This document shows, one piece after another, positions 37,020-48,244 of a stretch of 64,000 nucleotides of DNA. The stretch is taken from NCBI GenBank assembly GCA_030653545.1, contig JAURZE010000024.1:248001-312000 (forward strand), given 5' to 3'. The translations under genes were made by a program, and so were the position numbers. Each line of letters begins with the position of its first letter. Within the stretch, counting starts at the first letter, position 1. The DNA comes from Nitrospira sp. GTDB lineage: Bacteria; Nitrospirota; Nitrospiria; Nitrospirales; Nitrospiraceae. Under the pieces are notes generated by a model. The model saw nothing but the letters and a program-made list of their open reading frames with translations. It did not search any database and was not told the origin of the DNA.

Positions 37020-38603
37020 TTAGCTCTCTTTTCTGGTGTAGGCTGGGAGGACCATGGGCGAGATCACATTGCTCAGATTGCCGTGTTTTTTCGCATCGGC
37101 CCGGAACCGCTGCAGATGCTGCACGGTGAGCTTCCCCTGCTTCATCGAGCCGGCACGCCCGGCGGCCGTCAATCCCGAGCGCTTGCCGAAGACCATCAGG
37201 TCGAGCAACGAATTCCCCATCAATCGATTGCGTCCGTGGAGGCCTCCGGAGGCTTCGCCGGCCACGAACAAATTCTTCACGTTGGTTTCAGAATTCGTAT
37301 CGATCTTCACGCCGCCGTTCTGATAGTGCAGCGTCGGATAGATCAACACAGGATCTTTACTGATATCGATGCCGAACCGGTCGAACTGCATCAGCATCGC
37401 CGGGAAGTGTTTCTCAACAGTACCGGGTCCGTGCTCTACATCAAGCAGCGGCGTGTCCAGCCAGACACCCACCCGACCCGACATCGTACGGATACCGCGG
37501 CCCTCTTCGCACTCGCGGATGATGGAGGACGAGACAACGTCGCGGGTGTCGAGCTCGTTCACGAACCGTTCACCCTTGGCATTGACCAGATGACCGCCTT
37601 CCGAACGAATTCCTTCGGTCACCAACTGTCCCACCAACTGCTCGGGGAAAACTGCGCCGGAGGGGTGATATTGGAACGTATCGATGTGCGCCAGCTTTGC
37701 ACCCATGCGGTAAGAAAGACAGAGCCCGTCGCCGGTCGCACCGTAGTGATTGCTGGTCGGGAATCCTTGGATGTGGAGACGGCCGATCCCGCCGGTCGCG
37801 AGGATCACCGACTTTGCGGCCACGACGACATACCGGTGATTGTCCAAATCCTTGAAAATGGCGCCGCTGCACTGACCGTTCTCATCGCTGAGCAACTCCA
37901 CGGCTGCGCAGAATTCCAACAGCTGGATCTTTTGATTCAGCACTTCGTCCTTGAGCACCCGCATGATCTCCAGACCGGTATAGTCCGAGCAGGTCAGAAG
38001 CCGCGGCTTGGAGCTGCCGCCGCCTTTCTTCACATGCAGATTTCCATCGGCTTGGCGATCGAACAACACCCCCAGTTCGATGAGCCACTTGGCGATCGCA
38101 GGTCCGTCATCCACCATGGTCTTCAACAGATCATGGTCGTTGTGCATGTGGCCGCCCTTGAGGGTATCGAGGAAATGCGTGACCGGAGAATCCTCCGGCG
38201 CCACGGAGATCTGCATCCCGCCCTGCGCCATCACGCTATTGGAATCGCCCAGTCTGAGCTTGGTGGCCAGAATGACTTTTGCGCCGGCTCCGTGCGCGTG
38301 CAACGCCGCAGCGCAACCGGCCCCGCCGCCGCCGATCACCAGCACATCGGTGGTGTAGTCCGGAGTCAGATCCACATCGTCCTGGATCAGGCTGTCTCCT
38401 TCGAGCAACGTCGCCAACTCGACGACCGTCTTCTCGTCGATATTGGGACCGAACCGGATGGGACGATAGGCACTCGCCCGATAGTCCGGGTGATACTTGT
38501 GAATCAGCTGATCGCGATCGGCAGGAGAAAACTTGGGAAGAGTTTGCTTCCGGCGAGCATCCCGAGTTTTGTGCACAATCTGTTGGAGCGCGTGAATATC
38601 CAT
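37020..38603 (-). CDS. frdA: fumarate reductase/succinate dehydrogenase-type flavoprotein subunit
   Basis: This subunit interconverts fumarate and succinate at FAD. The ATG at 38603 has a GAGG site upstream; the frame opens earlier at a TTG (38621). The 527-residue chain has an atypical N-terminal extension of about 80 residues, then the dinucleotide fold DVLVIGGGGAGCAAALHA. Active-site segments FQYHPSGAVFPE, TEGIRSEGGHLVN, LDTRDVVSSS, LHYQNGG and GLHGRNRLMGNSLLD match the catalytic His/Arg residues of the family. The histidine that normally binds FAD covalently (SHTV in E. coli FrdA) is Asn122 here (DSNSVMAQGG). It pairs with the iron-sulfur gene 23 nt upstream. No membrane-anchor gene is adjacent. 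Confidence 0.92.
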   Translation of the reverse strand: MDIHALQQIVHKTRDARRKQTLPKFSPADRDQLIHKYHPDYRASAYRPIRFGPNIDEKTVVELATLLEGDSLIQDDVDLTPDYTTDVLVIGGGGAGCAAALHAHGAGAKVILATKLRLGDSNSVMAQGGMQISVAPEDSPVTHFLDTLKGGHMHNDHDLLKTMVDDGPAIAKWLIELGVLFDRQADGNLHVKKGGGSSKPRLLTCSDYTGLEIMRVLKDEVLNQKIQLLEFCAAVELLSDENGQCSGAIFKDLDNHRYVVVAAKSVILATGGIGRLHIQGFPTSNHYGATGDGLCLSYRMGAKLAHIDTFQYHPSGAVFPEQLVGQLVTEGIRSEGGHLVNAKGERFVNELDTRDVVSSSIIRECEEGRGIRTMSGRVGVWLDTPLLDVEHGPGTVEKHFPAMLMQFDRFGIDISKDPVLIYPTLHYQNGGVKIDTNSETNVKNLFVAGEASGGLHGRNRLMGNSLLDLMVFGKRSGLTAAGRAGSMKQGKLTVQHLQRFRADAKKHGNLSNVISPMVLPAYTRKES

Positions 38604-38626
38604 CTCGGGTAGCCTCGGCAATAAAA

Positions 38627-39337
38627 CTATTTTACGGTCGCACAGTGGTCGGCGAGTTCCTTCTCACTCATCGCAAGAACCTTCTTCCACTCATCGTTGA
38701 ATCGTCCGTCCTGAATTTCCTTGATCCGCACATCCAGCCCCAACGGCTTTTCGGTAAAGTGCGCGCCCTGGGCGCGACTCACATAGAGCGCCACCAGGTT
38801 GGGTGCAATGTCGGCGATGCAGACCGGCGTGCACATCCCGCACATGACACAGTCCATAAACATTTCTGACACGCTCTTGAAATCACCGAAGACCGCTTTC
38901 CAGACCCCTTCGCGGACATCGATCTTCTGGGGACAGGCTTCGGTGCAGGCGTTGCAATTCCGGCAGAGCGGGGCTTCAGGATAAAGATTGAACAGGTCCT
39001 GTTTGGGATCTTTGAGCGTTTGGATGTCGTAGGTCGCCTTCCGCGCGGGAAACGGCGGCATGATCGTGAACGACATCCCGTCCTGCACCGCCATCTGGCA
39101 AGCCAGGCATGTCCGTACCTTGGGATCGTCCTTCGTCCGATAGTAGGTCGCACAGGCGCCGCAGAACCCGCCGAGACAACCGGCTCCCCGCACCACTTCC
39201 TGCCCCGTGTACCACAGAGCCTTGATGACGGTGATGCCCTCCGGCACCTCATACTTCTTGCCGGAGATTTCGATCGAGACCATCCGGGGCTTCATCACCT
39301 CAGGCTGATCGATTACGTTGCTGTCTTCTTGTGCCAT
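38627..39337 (-). CDS. frdB: fumarate reductase/succinate dehydrogenase-type iron-sulfur subunit
   Basis: This 236-residue electron-transfer subunit has a plant-type [2Fe-2S] domain (VVRGAGCLGGFCGACATYY with later TCLACQ). A bacterial-ferredoxin domain with CRNCNACTEACPQKI (about 124-138) and CVMCGMCTPVC (about 163-173) follows. The second set has the spacing for another cubane cluster rather than a clear [3Fe-4S] site. It feeds electrons to or from the flavoprotein encoded 23 nt downstream. Without a membrane subunit beside it, the electron partner (quinone, ferredoxin or NADH system) is open. It lies downstream of IDH, with a hairpin-forming repeat between them. Confidence 0.9.
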   Translation of the reverse strand: MAQEDSNVIDQPEVMKPRMVSIEISGKKYEVPEGITVIKALWYTGQEVVRGAGCLGGFCGACATYYRTKDDPKVRTCLACQMAVQDGMSFTIMPPFPARKATYDIQTLKDPKQDLFNLYPEAPLCRNCNACTEACPQKIDVREGVWKAVFGDFKSVSEMFMDCVMCGMCTPVCIADIAPNLVALYVSRAQGAHFTEKPLGLDVRIKEIQDGRFNDEWKKVLAMSEKELADHCATVK

Positions 39338-39351
39338 GCTTCCTCAAACTG

Positions 39352-39410
39352 GTAAGGGGTGAAGGGTGAGGGGCAGGCGCAAACCAGACCCCTCACTCCT
39401 TACCCCTTAC
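39352..39410. repeat. 22-bp imperfect inverted repeat between IDH and frdB
   Basis: GTAAGGGGTGAAGGGTGAGGGG (39352-39373) is mirrored by the segment 39389-39410, whose reverse complement begins GTAAGGGGTAAGGAGTG. A 15-nt loop separates the arms. The purine-rich GGGTGA style resembles the element at 19505-19594. On the minus strand it lies between the IDH stop and the frdB start, so it may reduce read-through or protect mRNA ends. Confidence 0.65.
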
Positions 39411-39418
39411 TCGTGCCG

Positions 39419-41674
<2,256 letters not shown>

Positions 41675-43921
41675 TTAGTTCAGCGCGTTCAACGCTGAAC
41701 CAGCCTTGAACCAAGCGATCTGTGGCTCGGTGATGCTGTGGTTCGCCTGGATGGTGAGCGCGCTGCCATCCGTCTTGTGTATCGTCACCTGCACCGGCTT
41801 GCCGGGAGCCAAGCTGCTCAGCCCCGTCACACTGATACGGTCCTGCTGCTCGATCTTCTCGTAGTCCTTCGGGTCAGCGAAGGTCAACGCCAAGATCCCC
41901 TGTTTTTTCAAATTCGTTTCATGGATGCGTGCGAAGCCTTTGACCAGCACGACTTTGACGTTCAAGAATCGCGGCGACATCGCCGCATGCTCACGGCTGC
42001 TGCCCTCGCCATAGTTCTCGTCACCCACCACGACTGAACCGATTCCCTTCGCCTTGAAGGCCCGGGCAATCTGCGCGATGGTCAGGTTCGACTCGCCGGT
42101 GAGGACATTGGTCCCCTTCCCCGGCTCGGACGAAAACGCGTTATTGGCGCCCAGGAACATATTGTCGCTGATCTTGTCCAAGTGGCCGCGGAACTTCAGC
42201 CAGGGACCGGCCGGCGAAATATGGTCCGTGGTCGTCTTCCCCTTGGTCTTGATCAACAGCGGGAGCTTCTCGAAATCCTTTCCGTCCCAACGGGGGAAGG
42301 GCTGCAAGGGCTGCAAGCGCTCGCTGGTCGGCGGAATATCGACGGTGAGTCCATCGCCATTATCGGCCGGCGCAACGAAGCCTTCTTCGCCCTTCGCGAA
42401 GCCCTTTGCTGGGAGCTCTTCACCTTGCGGCGGCTCCAGCTTGAATTCTTTCCCGTCCGCACCCTTGAGCGTGCCATTGACCGGATCGAAGCCCAAGTCA
42501 CCGGAGAGCGCATAGGCCGTGACCACTTCGGGGCTGGCAAGGAACGACAAGGTTTCATTGATTCCGTCGTTGCGGCCAGGGAAATTACGATTGAACGAAC
42601 TGACAATCGAATCCGCCTTGCCCTTTACACCATCCGCGCGCTTCCACTGACCGATGCAGGGACCGCAGGAATTCGACAGGACGGTCCCACCCATCTTCTC
42701 GAAGGTCTCCAGGAATCCGTCGCGCTTCATCGTGTGATAGATCCGCTCGGAGCCCGGCGACACGAGGAACGAGGCCTTCGCCTTCAGACCAGCCTTCATG
42801 CCCTGCTTGGCAATGTGCGCCGACCGGCTGATGTCTTCATAGGAGGAGTTCGTGCAGCTACCGATGAGGGCGGCCTTGACCTCGATGGGATAGCCCTTTT
42901 CCTTCGCTTCAGCAGCCATCTTGGAGATGGGCCGGGCAAGGTCAGGCGTATGAGGACCGACCACATGCGGCTCCAGTTTCGACAGGTCCACTTCGACGAT
43001 CTGGTCGTAATACTTCTCCGGCGATTGCGAAACTTCAGGATCCGCGACGAGCAATTCCTTGTTCGCCATGGCGAGATTGGCAAGGTCTGCACGATCCGTG
43101 ATGTTCAGATAGGCCACCATCTTCTGATCGAAGGGGAATACGGAGGTCGTCGCACCAAGCTCCGCGCCCATGTTGCAGATAGTGCCTTTGCCGGTCGCGC
43201 TGATGGTCTCGGCGCCGGGCCCGAAGTACTCGACGATCTTGTTGGTTCCGCCCTTGACCGTCAGCAGGCCGCAGAGATAGAGGATCACGTCTTTGGGAGA
43301 CGCCCAGCCGCTCAACTTGCCGGTCAGGCGAATCCCGATCAACTTCGGATGGAGCACTTCCCAGGGCAGCCCGGCCATGACTTCGCCGGCATCCGCTCCG
43401 CCGACTCCAATGGCCAATCCGCCCAATCCGCCGCCGTTCGGCGTGTGGGAATCGGTCCCGATGATCAAGCTGCCAGGGAACGCGTAGTTCTCCAGCACGA
43501 CCTGGTGAATAATGCCGGCACCCGGCTTCCAGAACCCGATGCCATACTTCTTCGCAGCGGATGCGAGAAAATTATAGACTTCCTTGTTCTCGTCCATCGC
43601 GCGGAGCAGGTCCTTCTCAGAACCCATCTCGGCACGGATCAAGTGATCGCAATGGATTGTGCTGGGCACAGCCGCCTGCTTCTTGTTCGCCTGCATGAAC
43701 TGCAGGATAGCCATCTGCGCCGTCGCATCCTGCATCGCCACGCGATCCGGGCGCAACGCCAACATCGCCTTGCCGCGCTCCCAGGTCTGCGTGTCAAAGT
43801 TATCTGCGTGGGAGACCAAAATCTTGTCTGCCAGCGTCAGGCCGCGACCGAACTTCTTTCTGGCCTTGGCAAACACATCCGGCATCTTGGCGTACAGTTT
43901 TTTTGCGAGATCCATCGACAT
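41675..43921 (-). CDS. acn: aconitate hydratase
   Basis: Aconitase interconverts citrate and isocitrate with a [4Fe-4S] cluster. The 748-residue protein resembles the mitochondrial type in length and motifs: IHCDHLIRAE, GTDSHTPNGGGLGGLAIGVGG, and the cluster Cys residues in IGSCTNSSYEDISR and LSNSCGPCIGQW. The C-terminal swivel domain carries GDENYGEGSSREHAAMSP. It lies between aclA (89 nt upstream in transcription) and the IDH gene, so citrate cleavage and the next two steps share a transcript or gene run. No insertion or missing ligand was seen. Confidence 0.96.
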   Translation of the reverse strand: MSMDLAKKLYAKMPDVFAKARKKFGRGLTLADKILVSHADNFDTQTWERGKAMLALRPDRVAMQDATAQMAILQFMQANKKQAAVPSTIHCDHLIRAEMGSEKDLLRAMDENKEVYNFLASAAKKYGIGFWKPGAGIIHQVVLENYAFPGSLIIGTDSHTPNGGGLGGLAIGVGGADAGEVMAGLPWEVLHPKLIGIRLTGKLSGWASPKDVILYLCGLLTVKGGTNKIVEYFGPGAETISATGKGTICNMGAELGATTSVFPFDQKMVAYLNITDRADLANLAMANKELLVADPEVSQSPEKYYDQIVEVDLSKLEPHVVGPHTPDLARPISKMAAEAKEKGYPIEVKAALIGSCTNSSYEDISRSAHIAKQGMKAGLKAKASFLVSPGSERIYHTMKRDGFLETFEKMGGTVLSNSCGPCIGQWKRADGVKGKADSIVSSFNRNFPGRNDGINETLSFLASPEVVTAYALSGDLGFDPVNGTLKGADGKEFKLEPPQGEELPAKGFAKGEEGFVAPADNGDGLTVDIPPTSERLQPLQPFPRWDGKDFEKLPLLIKTKGKTTTDHISPAGPWLKFRGHLDKISDNMFLGANNAFSSEPGKGTNVLTGESNLTIAQIARAFKAKGIGSVVVGDENYGEGSSREHAAMSPRFLNVKVVLVKGFARIHETNLKKQGILALTFADPKDYEKIEQQDRISVTGLSSLAPGKPVQVTIHKTDGSALTIQANHSITEPQIAWFKAGSALNALN

Positions 43922-44010
43922 GGAAGTTCACTCCTTTATAGTTTTGAGTCCTGAGCGATGGGTCGGTAGCAGGAGCGACGACCCACGATACAGTACTCGC
44001 TGCTTCGCGA

Positions 44011-45831
44011 CTATTTCAGCGGCGGCACTTCACGCCGCTTCGGGGCTGCGTAGTTCACGAGATAGTCGAACAGCCGAATCAGGCGGCTGTCCTGACGCTT
44101 CTGATCCACCCAGTGGCCGATCAAGCCGATCGTCCGCGAGAGGATGAAGAATCCGTTCAAACTATCGACCGGGAATCCGATATCGACCAACACGGCCGCC
44201 ATCGTTCCGTCCACGTTGAGGATCAAGTTATCCTTCTTCGCCGCCGTGACCTGCTCGACCTGCAACGCAAAATCGAGGCACGGGGTCTTGATGGGCAGGC
44301 TCTTCACATACCCCACCAACTCCTTCACCCGCTTGTCCGGATTGCGGAGGCTCTTCACGCGATGGCCGATGCCGGGCACCGGGCCATGATTCTTCTTCAT
44401 ATAGGTCAGGAATTCATCGACCGTCATCTTGTTATCGACGGCATGTTTGAAAAAGCGTCCGGCATCGGTGACGGCGCCGCCGAAGCGGGGGCCGATCATG
44501 ATGAGCCCCGCGGCCACCGACTGGGACAGGCCGATCCCGGCACAGGCCGCGATGATCGTCCCCAACGCGCCGCTCACGCAGGGGCCATGGTCGGCTGAGA
44601 GCATCATGATGCGCTTGATAATTTCGGCTTCCTGCTTGGAGATCAACCGCTTGTCCCACAAGAGTCCGACGACATGAGGAATTTCGTAGCCCTTGTTGAT
44701 GAGCTCGGACGCGGGATATCCGTCGTAGCAGGGTTCATCTCCGCGATCGTCGCTGATCGTGGTGCGAATCAGTGGAGTGACCACGACTTCATCGGCCTTC
44801 ATAGCCGCTTCAATACTCTTGGGCAACTTTGGCAGCGAGGCCGGCTCGACCGGTTCCTTTACCTGGCCGGACTTCAACATGTCCTGATAGACGTCCTTGA
44901 TCGCCGGACCGAGCGCCCCGAAGGTCGCCGGCACAATCGCGCCGGACTTTTTGAGGGCATCGGACTTGGACCGGGCCGACCCTTCGCCCTTCAATCCCTC
45001 TTTCGCGCCCGCGTGACCGAACTTCATGCCCTTCGGCAAACTTTCCTGGCAGAAGCCGGAGACCACAGCCATCAACTTCACGCGCCGCTTCTTGGCGCCG
45101 TACCACTCAGCCGCGCGCTCTTCGAGATCGCCGCCCATTTCGCCAACAATGATGACCGCTTTCGTCTGCGGATCGTTCTCGAACATTTCGAGATAGCTCA
45201 CATAGTCAGTTCCAGGATAGGCGTCGCCGCCGATGCCGATGGCCGTCGTGATACCGTCAGCGAACTGCGAGCAAATCCAGATAATTTCGTTGGAGAGACC
45301 GCCAGACTTGGTGATGACGCCGAAGGAGCCTTCGCGATAGAGCTTGGACAATACGAGATTATCGAACGCACCACCGATGACACCGAGGCGGCAGGATCCG
45401 GCCGACACAATACCGATCGACGAGGGGCCATTAAATACCTTGCCGAGCTTTCTGGCATGGGCCCCGAGGATCTTGGCATCTTTCTCAGGCACGCCTTCGG
45501 TGATCATCGACACCACCTTGATGTGCGTATCGTCGAGGGCTTCCATCCCGCCCTTCATGGCACGATCAGCACCGATGTAGACGAGGCTGGTGTTGATCTG
45601 AGGATGGTGTTTGGTGGCTTCGGCGACCGTTTTATAGATGGGGACCGCAACCAGGCCGCTTCCGTAGGGAATCTCGTGCGTCTTGCCGGCATCCGGCGGA
45701 TAGACAAAGGCCAGGACGTTCAGCGAACGCTTAATCAGGTAGCAGAACTCGGCCATCCGGCGCGCGGCGTTGACGCCTGCCACGCCGCCCTGAATGACCA
45801 CATAGGTATCTTTGTTTGCCAGGATACTCAT
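44011..45831 (-). CDS. aclA: ATP-citrate lyase alpha subunit
   Basis: ATP-citrate lyase cleaves citrate to oxaloacetate and acetyl-CoA, the key step that lets the TCA cycle run in the reductive direction. The 606-residue large subunit joins a succinyl-CoA-synthetase alpha-like half to a citrate-synthase-like half. The first contains GVAGVNAARR, GPSSIGIVSAGSCRLG and the phospho-His segment GMKFGHAGAKEG. The second contains MLSADHGPCVSGALGTI, LIMIGPRFGGAVTDAG and VPGIGHRVKSLRNPDKRV. The length equals AclA of green sulfur bacteria. It lies 40 nt after aclB. Confidence 0.97.
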   Translation of the reverse strand: MSILANKDTYVVIQGGVAGVNAARRMAEFCYLIKRSLNVLAFVYPPDAGKTHEIPYGSGLVAVPIYKTVAEATKHHPQINTSLVYIGADRAMKGGMEALDDTHIKVVSMITEGVPEKDAKILGAHARKLGKVFNGPSSIGIVSAGSCRLGVIGGAFDNLVLSKLYREGSFGVITKSGGLSNEIIWICSQFADGITTAIGIGGDAYPGTDYVSYLEMFENDPQTKAVIIVGEMGGDLEERAAEWYGAKKRRVKLMAVVSGFCQESLPKGMKFGHAGAKEGLKGEGSARSKSDALKKSGAIVPATFGALGPAIKDVYQDMLKSGQVKEPVEPASLPKLPKSIEAAMKADEVVVTPLIRTTISDDRGDEPCYDGYPASELINKGYEIPHVVGLLWDKRLISKQEAEIIKRIMMLSADHGPCVSGALGTIIAACAGIGLSQSVAAGLIMIGPRFGGAVTDAGRFFKHAVDNKMTVDEFLTYMKKNHGPVPGIGHRVKSLRNPDKRVKELVGYVKSLPIKTPCLDFALQVEQVTAAKKDNLILNVDGTMAAVLVDIGFPVDSLNGFFILSRTIGLIGHWVDQKRQDSRLIRLFDYLVNYAAPKRREVPPLK

Positions 45832-45871
45832 CGGGATCTCCCCTTAATATTCAGTTGGTCATTGACGGCGA

Positions 45872-47071
45872 CTACTTCGCTTGGAGCGCCTTATCAACGA
45901 TGTCGGTGAGCGGCGTGTTGCGATCGAAGACACTGATGTCGAACCCTTCGTCCTTGAGCGCGCGCATCGCGTCGAGCCCTTCCTTCTCTCGCGGGCCTCC
46001 ACGACGCACCCAGATCTTCACGCCCTTGAGCTTCCCTTCCGCCTTGGCTTTGCGGAATCCGTTGATGATGCCGCCGAACGTCTTCACCACGTCGGTGAAA
46101 TTGGCAATCGCGCCGCCGACAATGATGTTCTTGATTCCAGGCAAGGAGCAGACTTTCTCCGTCAGCACTTCAACCGCCCAGTCGGGTGGATCGCCGGAGT
46201 ATTCGGCATAGTTTGCCAACTTACCGCCTCGGGCCACGACCGCATCGGAGTAGTACACGCTGGCACCGCCGCCGGCTGGCAGCATCGCCGTATCACCACC
46301 GGGAATTTCGATGAACTTGACCGAGCCCTTGATCTTGCTGTCGACCGCCATGACCTCCTCTTCCTGCTTGGAGTAGGCCCGGCCGAACTCTGCCGCAAAC
46401 GCAAAATTCCAATCCGGATGGCGGAACTTGGCATCGCCGTCGAGCAAAGTCACCGCATCGAGCGCCACCAGTTCGCCATCGCTCGCGCGAGTCACGACGG
46501 GATTGACTTCTAGGTACTGCGCGTCTTCACTATCGAAGCAGGCAAACATTTTCCCGGCAAACTCGGCCATTTTCTTGGTCAGCGGCCCGGCAAATCCCGC
46601 CTCTTTCGAAAGCTTTTCGAGTGCCTCGGCGGAAGGGGCCTGCCCGATCTCGAGGCAGAGCCGCTTAACCCGTTCCCAATTCGATTCGACTTCAATACCG
46701 CCGCAATTCGCGACGAGAATTTCACTGCCTTCGCGCGTGGATTTCACGGCGCAATAATATTCTTCCTTGTGGGCAATCATTTCTGACACGATGACCTGCG
46801 TCACCGTGATGCTTCCGACTTGGCGGCCGATCATTTCCTTGGTCGCGGCTTCCGCTGCCTTGAAATCCAGATCGACTTTGACCAAACCAAGCTTAAACCG
46901 CGACCCAAGGGCCTCGTGGGCCTTGGCGACGAGCTTGGATTTCTTCAGCCATTCATTCGCTTGCCCCAGCTTCGTCAACTCATCGACAGATGTGACGACG
47001 ACGTAATTGGGGACGTTGATCCCCCACTTCTTCATCAGCCCCATTCCGGGGCCTTCAAGCACCTTGGCCAT
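45872..47071 (-). CDS. aclB: ATP-citrate lyase beta subunit
   Basis: This is the ATP-grasp/CoA-ligase-like small subunit of ATP-citrate lyase, 399 residues, the usual AclB size. The start MAKVLEGPGMGLMKKWGINV follows an AAGGAG ribosome site. The ATP-grasp part includes KSKLVAKAHEALGSRFKLGLV and EVNPVVTRASDGELVALDAV. The C-terminal domain has LPAGGGASVYYSDAVVARGG and NIIVGGAIANFTDVVKTFGG, both typical of AclB. A good promoter sits 47 nt upstream, so aclB is the first gene of the reductive TCA run extending to sucD. Confidence 0.97.
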   Translation of the reverse strand: MAKVLEGPGMGLMKKWGINVPNYVVVTSVDELTKLGQANEWLKKSKLVAKAHEALGSRFKLGLVKVDLDFKAAEAATKEMIGRQVGSITVTQVIVSEMIAHKEEYYCAVKSTREGSEILVANCGGIEVESNWERVKRLCLEIGQAPSAEALEKLSKEAGFAGPLTKKMAEFAGKMFACFDSEDAQYLEVNPVVTRASDGELVALDAVTLLDGDAKFRHPDWNFAFAAEFGRAYSKQEEEVMAVDSKIKGSVKFIEIPGGDTAMLPAGGGASVYYSDAVVARGGKLANYAEYSGDPPDWAVEVLTEKVCSLPGIKNIIVGGAIANFTDVVKTFGGIINGFRKAKAEGKLKGVKIWVRRGGPREKEGLDAMRALKDEGFDISVFDRNTPLTDIVDKALQAK

Positions 47072-47117
47072 GACGACACTCCTTCAGCGTAGTGGAAACC
47101 AGCGATAAGGGAGCCGG

Positions 47118-47146
47118 ATTGTAGCGAAATCGAAGGGATGACTCAA
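47118..47146 (-). promoter_or_regulatory. sigma70-type promoter for the reductive TCA cluster
   Basis: On the minus strand TTGAGT (47141-47146) and TACAAT (47118-47123) are spaced by 17 nt. Transcription would start near 47111, leaving a 40-nt leader to the aclB ATG. It separates aclB from mutM upstream. Confidence 0.7.
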
Positions 47147-47194
47147 TACACCAGAGGTACTAACTTGGGGAAGCTCAAAAGGCCTAGTCCGCTG

Positions 47195-47215
47195 GCTTGC
47201 CCATACTAGGCAAGC
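47195..47215 (-). terminator. small hairpin between mutM and aclB
   Basis: GCTTGCC (47195-47201) and GGCAAGC (47209-47215) form a 7-bp stem with a 7-nt loop. On the minus strand it follows mutM by about 90 nt and precedes the aclB promoter. A short T-run (CCTTTTG) comes about 18 nt later, so termination is only possible, not clear. Confidence 0.35.
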
Positions 47216-47303
47216 GGCACGTAACATATTGAATCATTAGGATATATCCTCAAGATAGCACCGCCGTATTGCATTCATTGCGTACATGACCTCAGAGGTA
47301 ATC

Positions 47304-48143
47304 TCAACGACACGTCCGAATCTTCTGACACGTGGTGCAAATAAATGAACTTCGCTCGCTTTGTATGCGCCGGATTAGGGCCCCACATTTCCCCGGACAA
47401 GGGAGCCCCTCCTTGCCATACACGAGGTGGCGTTGCTTATACGTCCCTTCGGAACCGTCCGGGGCAAAGAAATCCTTCACGCTGGACCCCCCGCACTCAA
47501 TGGCCTGCATTAGAATCGATTGCATCTCATGGTGGAGACGGCTGGCGGCAGAAGGTGCAAGCTCACTCGCGATCACATTCGGATGCAAGCGCGCTCGAAA
47601 CAGGGCCTCATTCGCATAAATGTTTCCGATACCCGCGATCGCTTGTTGATGCATCAACACCGCCTTCAAGCGACGTCGGAAGCGGCGGAGCAGCTGAGCA
47701 AACTCTTCGCTGGTTACATGAAGCGGGTCGCATCCAAACCGCCTGGCCAGATAGCGATCGAGCCCCGCGCGATCCAGCAAGGAAAGCCGTCCGAACCGGC
47801 GCGGGTTCCAATAGCGCAATGAGCCGGTCGACGAGGAATCGAAATGCATCGTGTAGTGCACATGCTGAGGGAACTTGATCGACACGGCCGGGAATAGCAG
47901 CAGCCCGGTCATCCCGAGTTCTGCCACGAGGTAGCGCCTGTCCCCCGCTTTCTCAAATTCAATCGCCACACTCTTGCCGTATCGATCGACCGCCGTCACC
48001 ACACTCCCGGGATACCACCAATCCGTCTCGCCGCCCTCGCGAACGATATCGGATCTCCCGACGACGACATCGGTAACCTGCGCTCCAATCAAGCGCGCAC
48101 GAAGTTGACGAGCCGCGACCTCGGCTTCGGGAAGTTCAGGCAT
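47304..48143 (-). CDS. mutM: formamidopyrimidine-DNA glycosylase
   Basis: MutM (Fpg) removes oxidised purines such as 8-oxoguanine and cleaves the abasic site. The 279-residue protein starts MPELPEAEVAARQL, giving the catalytic Pro and Glu after Met removal, and has the lysine in DRYGKSVAIEF. The helix-two-turn-helix region contains QQAIAGIGNIYANEALFRA. The C-terminal zinc finger has cysteines in CPGKCGALIRR and FICTTCQKI. All catalytic features are intact. It lies upstream of aclB on the same strand but is separated by 232 nt with its own hairpin and the aclB promoter. Confidence 0.95.
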   Translation of the reverse strand: MPELPEAEVAARQLRARLIGAQVTDVVVGRSDIVREGGETDWWYPGSVVTAVDRYGKSVAIEFEKAGDRRYLVAELGMTGLLLFPAVSIKFPQHVHYTMHFDSSSTGSLRYWNPRRFGRLSLLDRAGLDRYLARRFGCDPLHVTSEEFAQLLRRFRRRLKAVLMHQQAIAGIGNIYANEALFRARLHPNVIASELAPSAASRLHHEMQSILMQAIECGGSSVKDFFAPDGSEGTYKQRHLVYGKEGLPCPGKCGALIRRIQSERSSFICTTCQKIRTCR

Positions 48144-48244
48144 AGGGCCCTTTACGCGATGAAAAGAGATGGCGCATCAACATAAATCATTACGCCATGC
48201 GAACGGAGGGAAACGCAATACTGGAACGACCTCACGTAGGCGAG

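Noticed and set aside
36321-38612. 763-codon open frame on the plus strand opposite sucC and frdA
   Set aside because: It is antisense to two well-supported genes and shows no domain or motif; an effect of codon bias.
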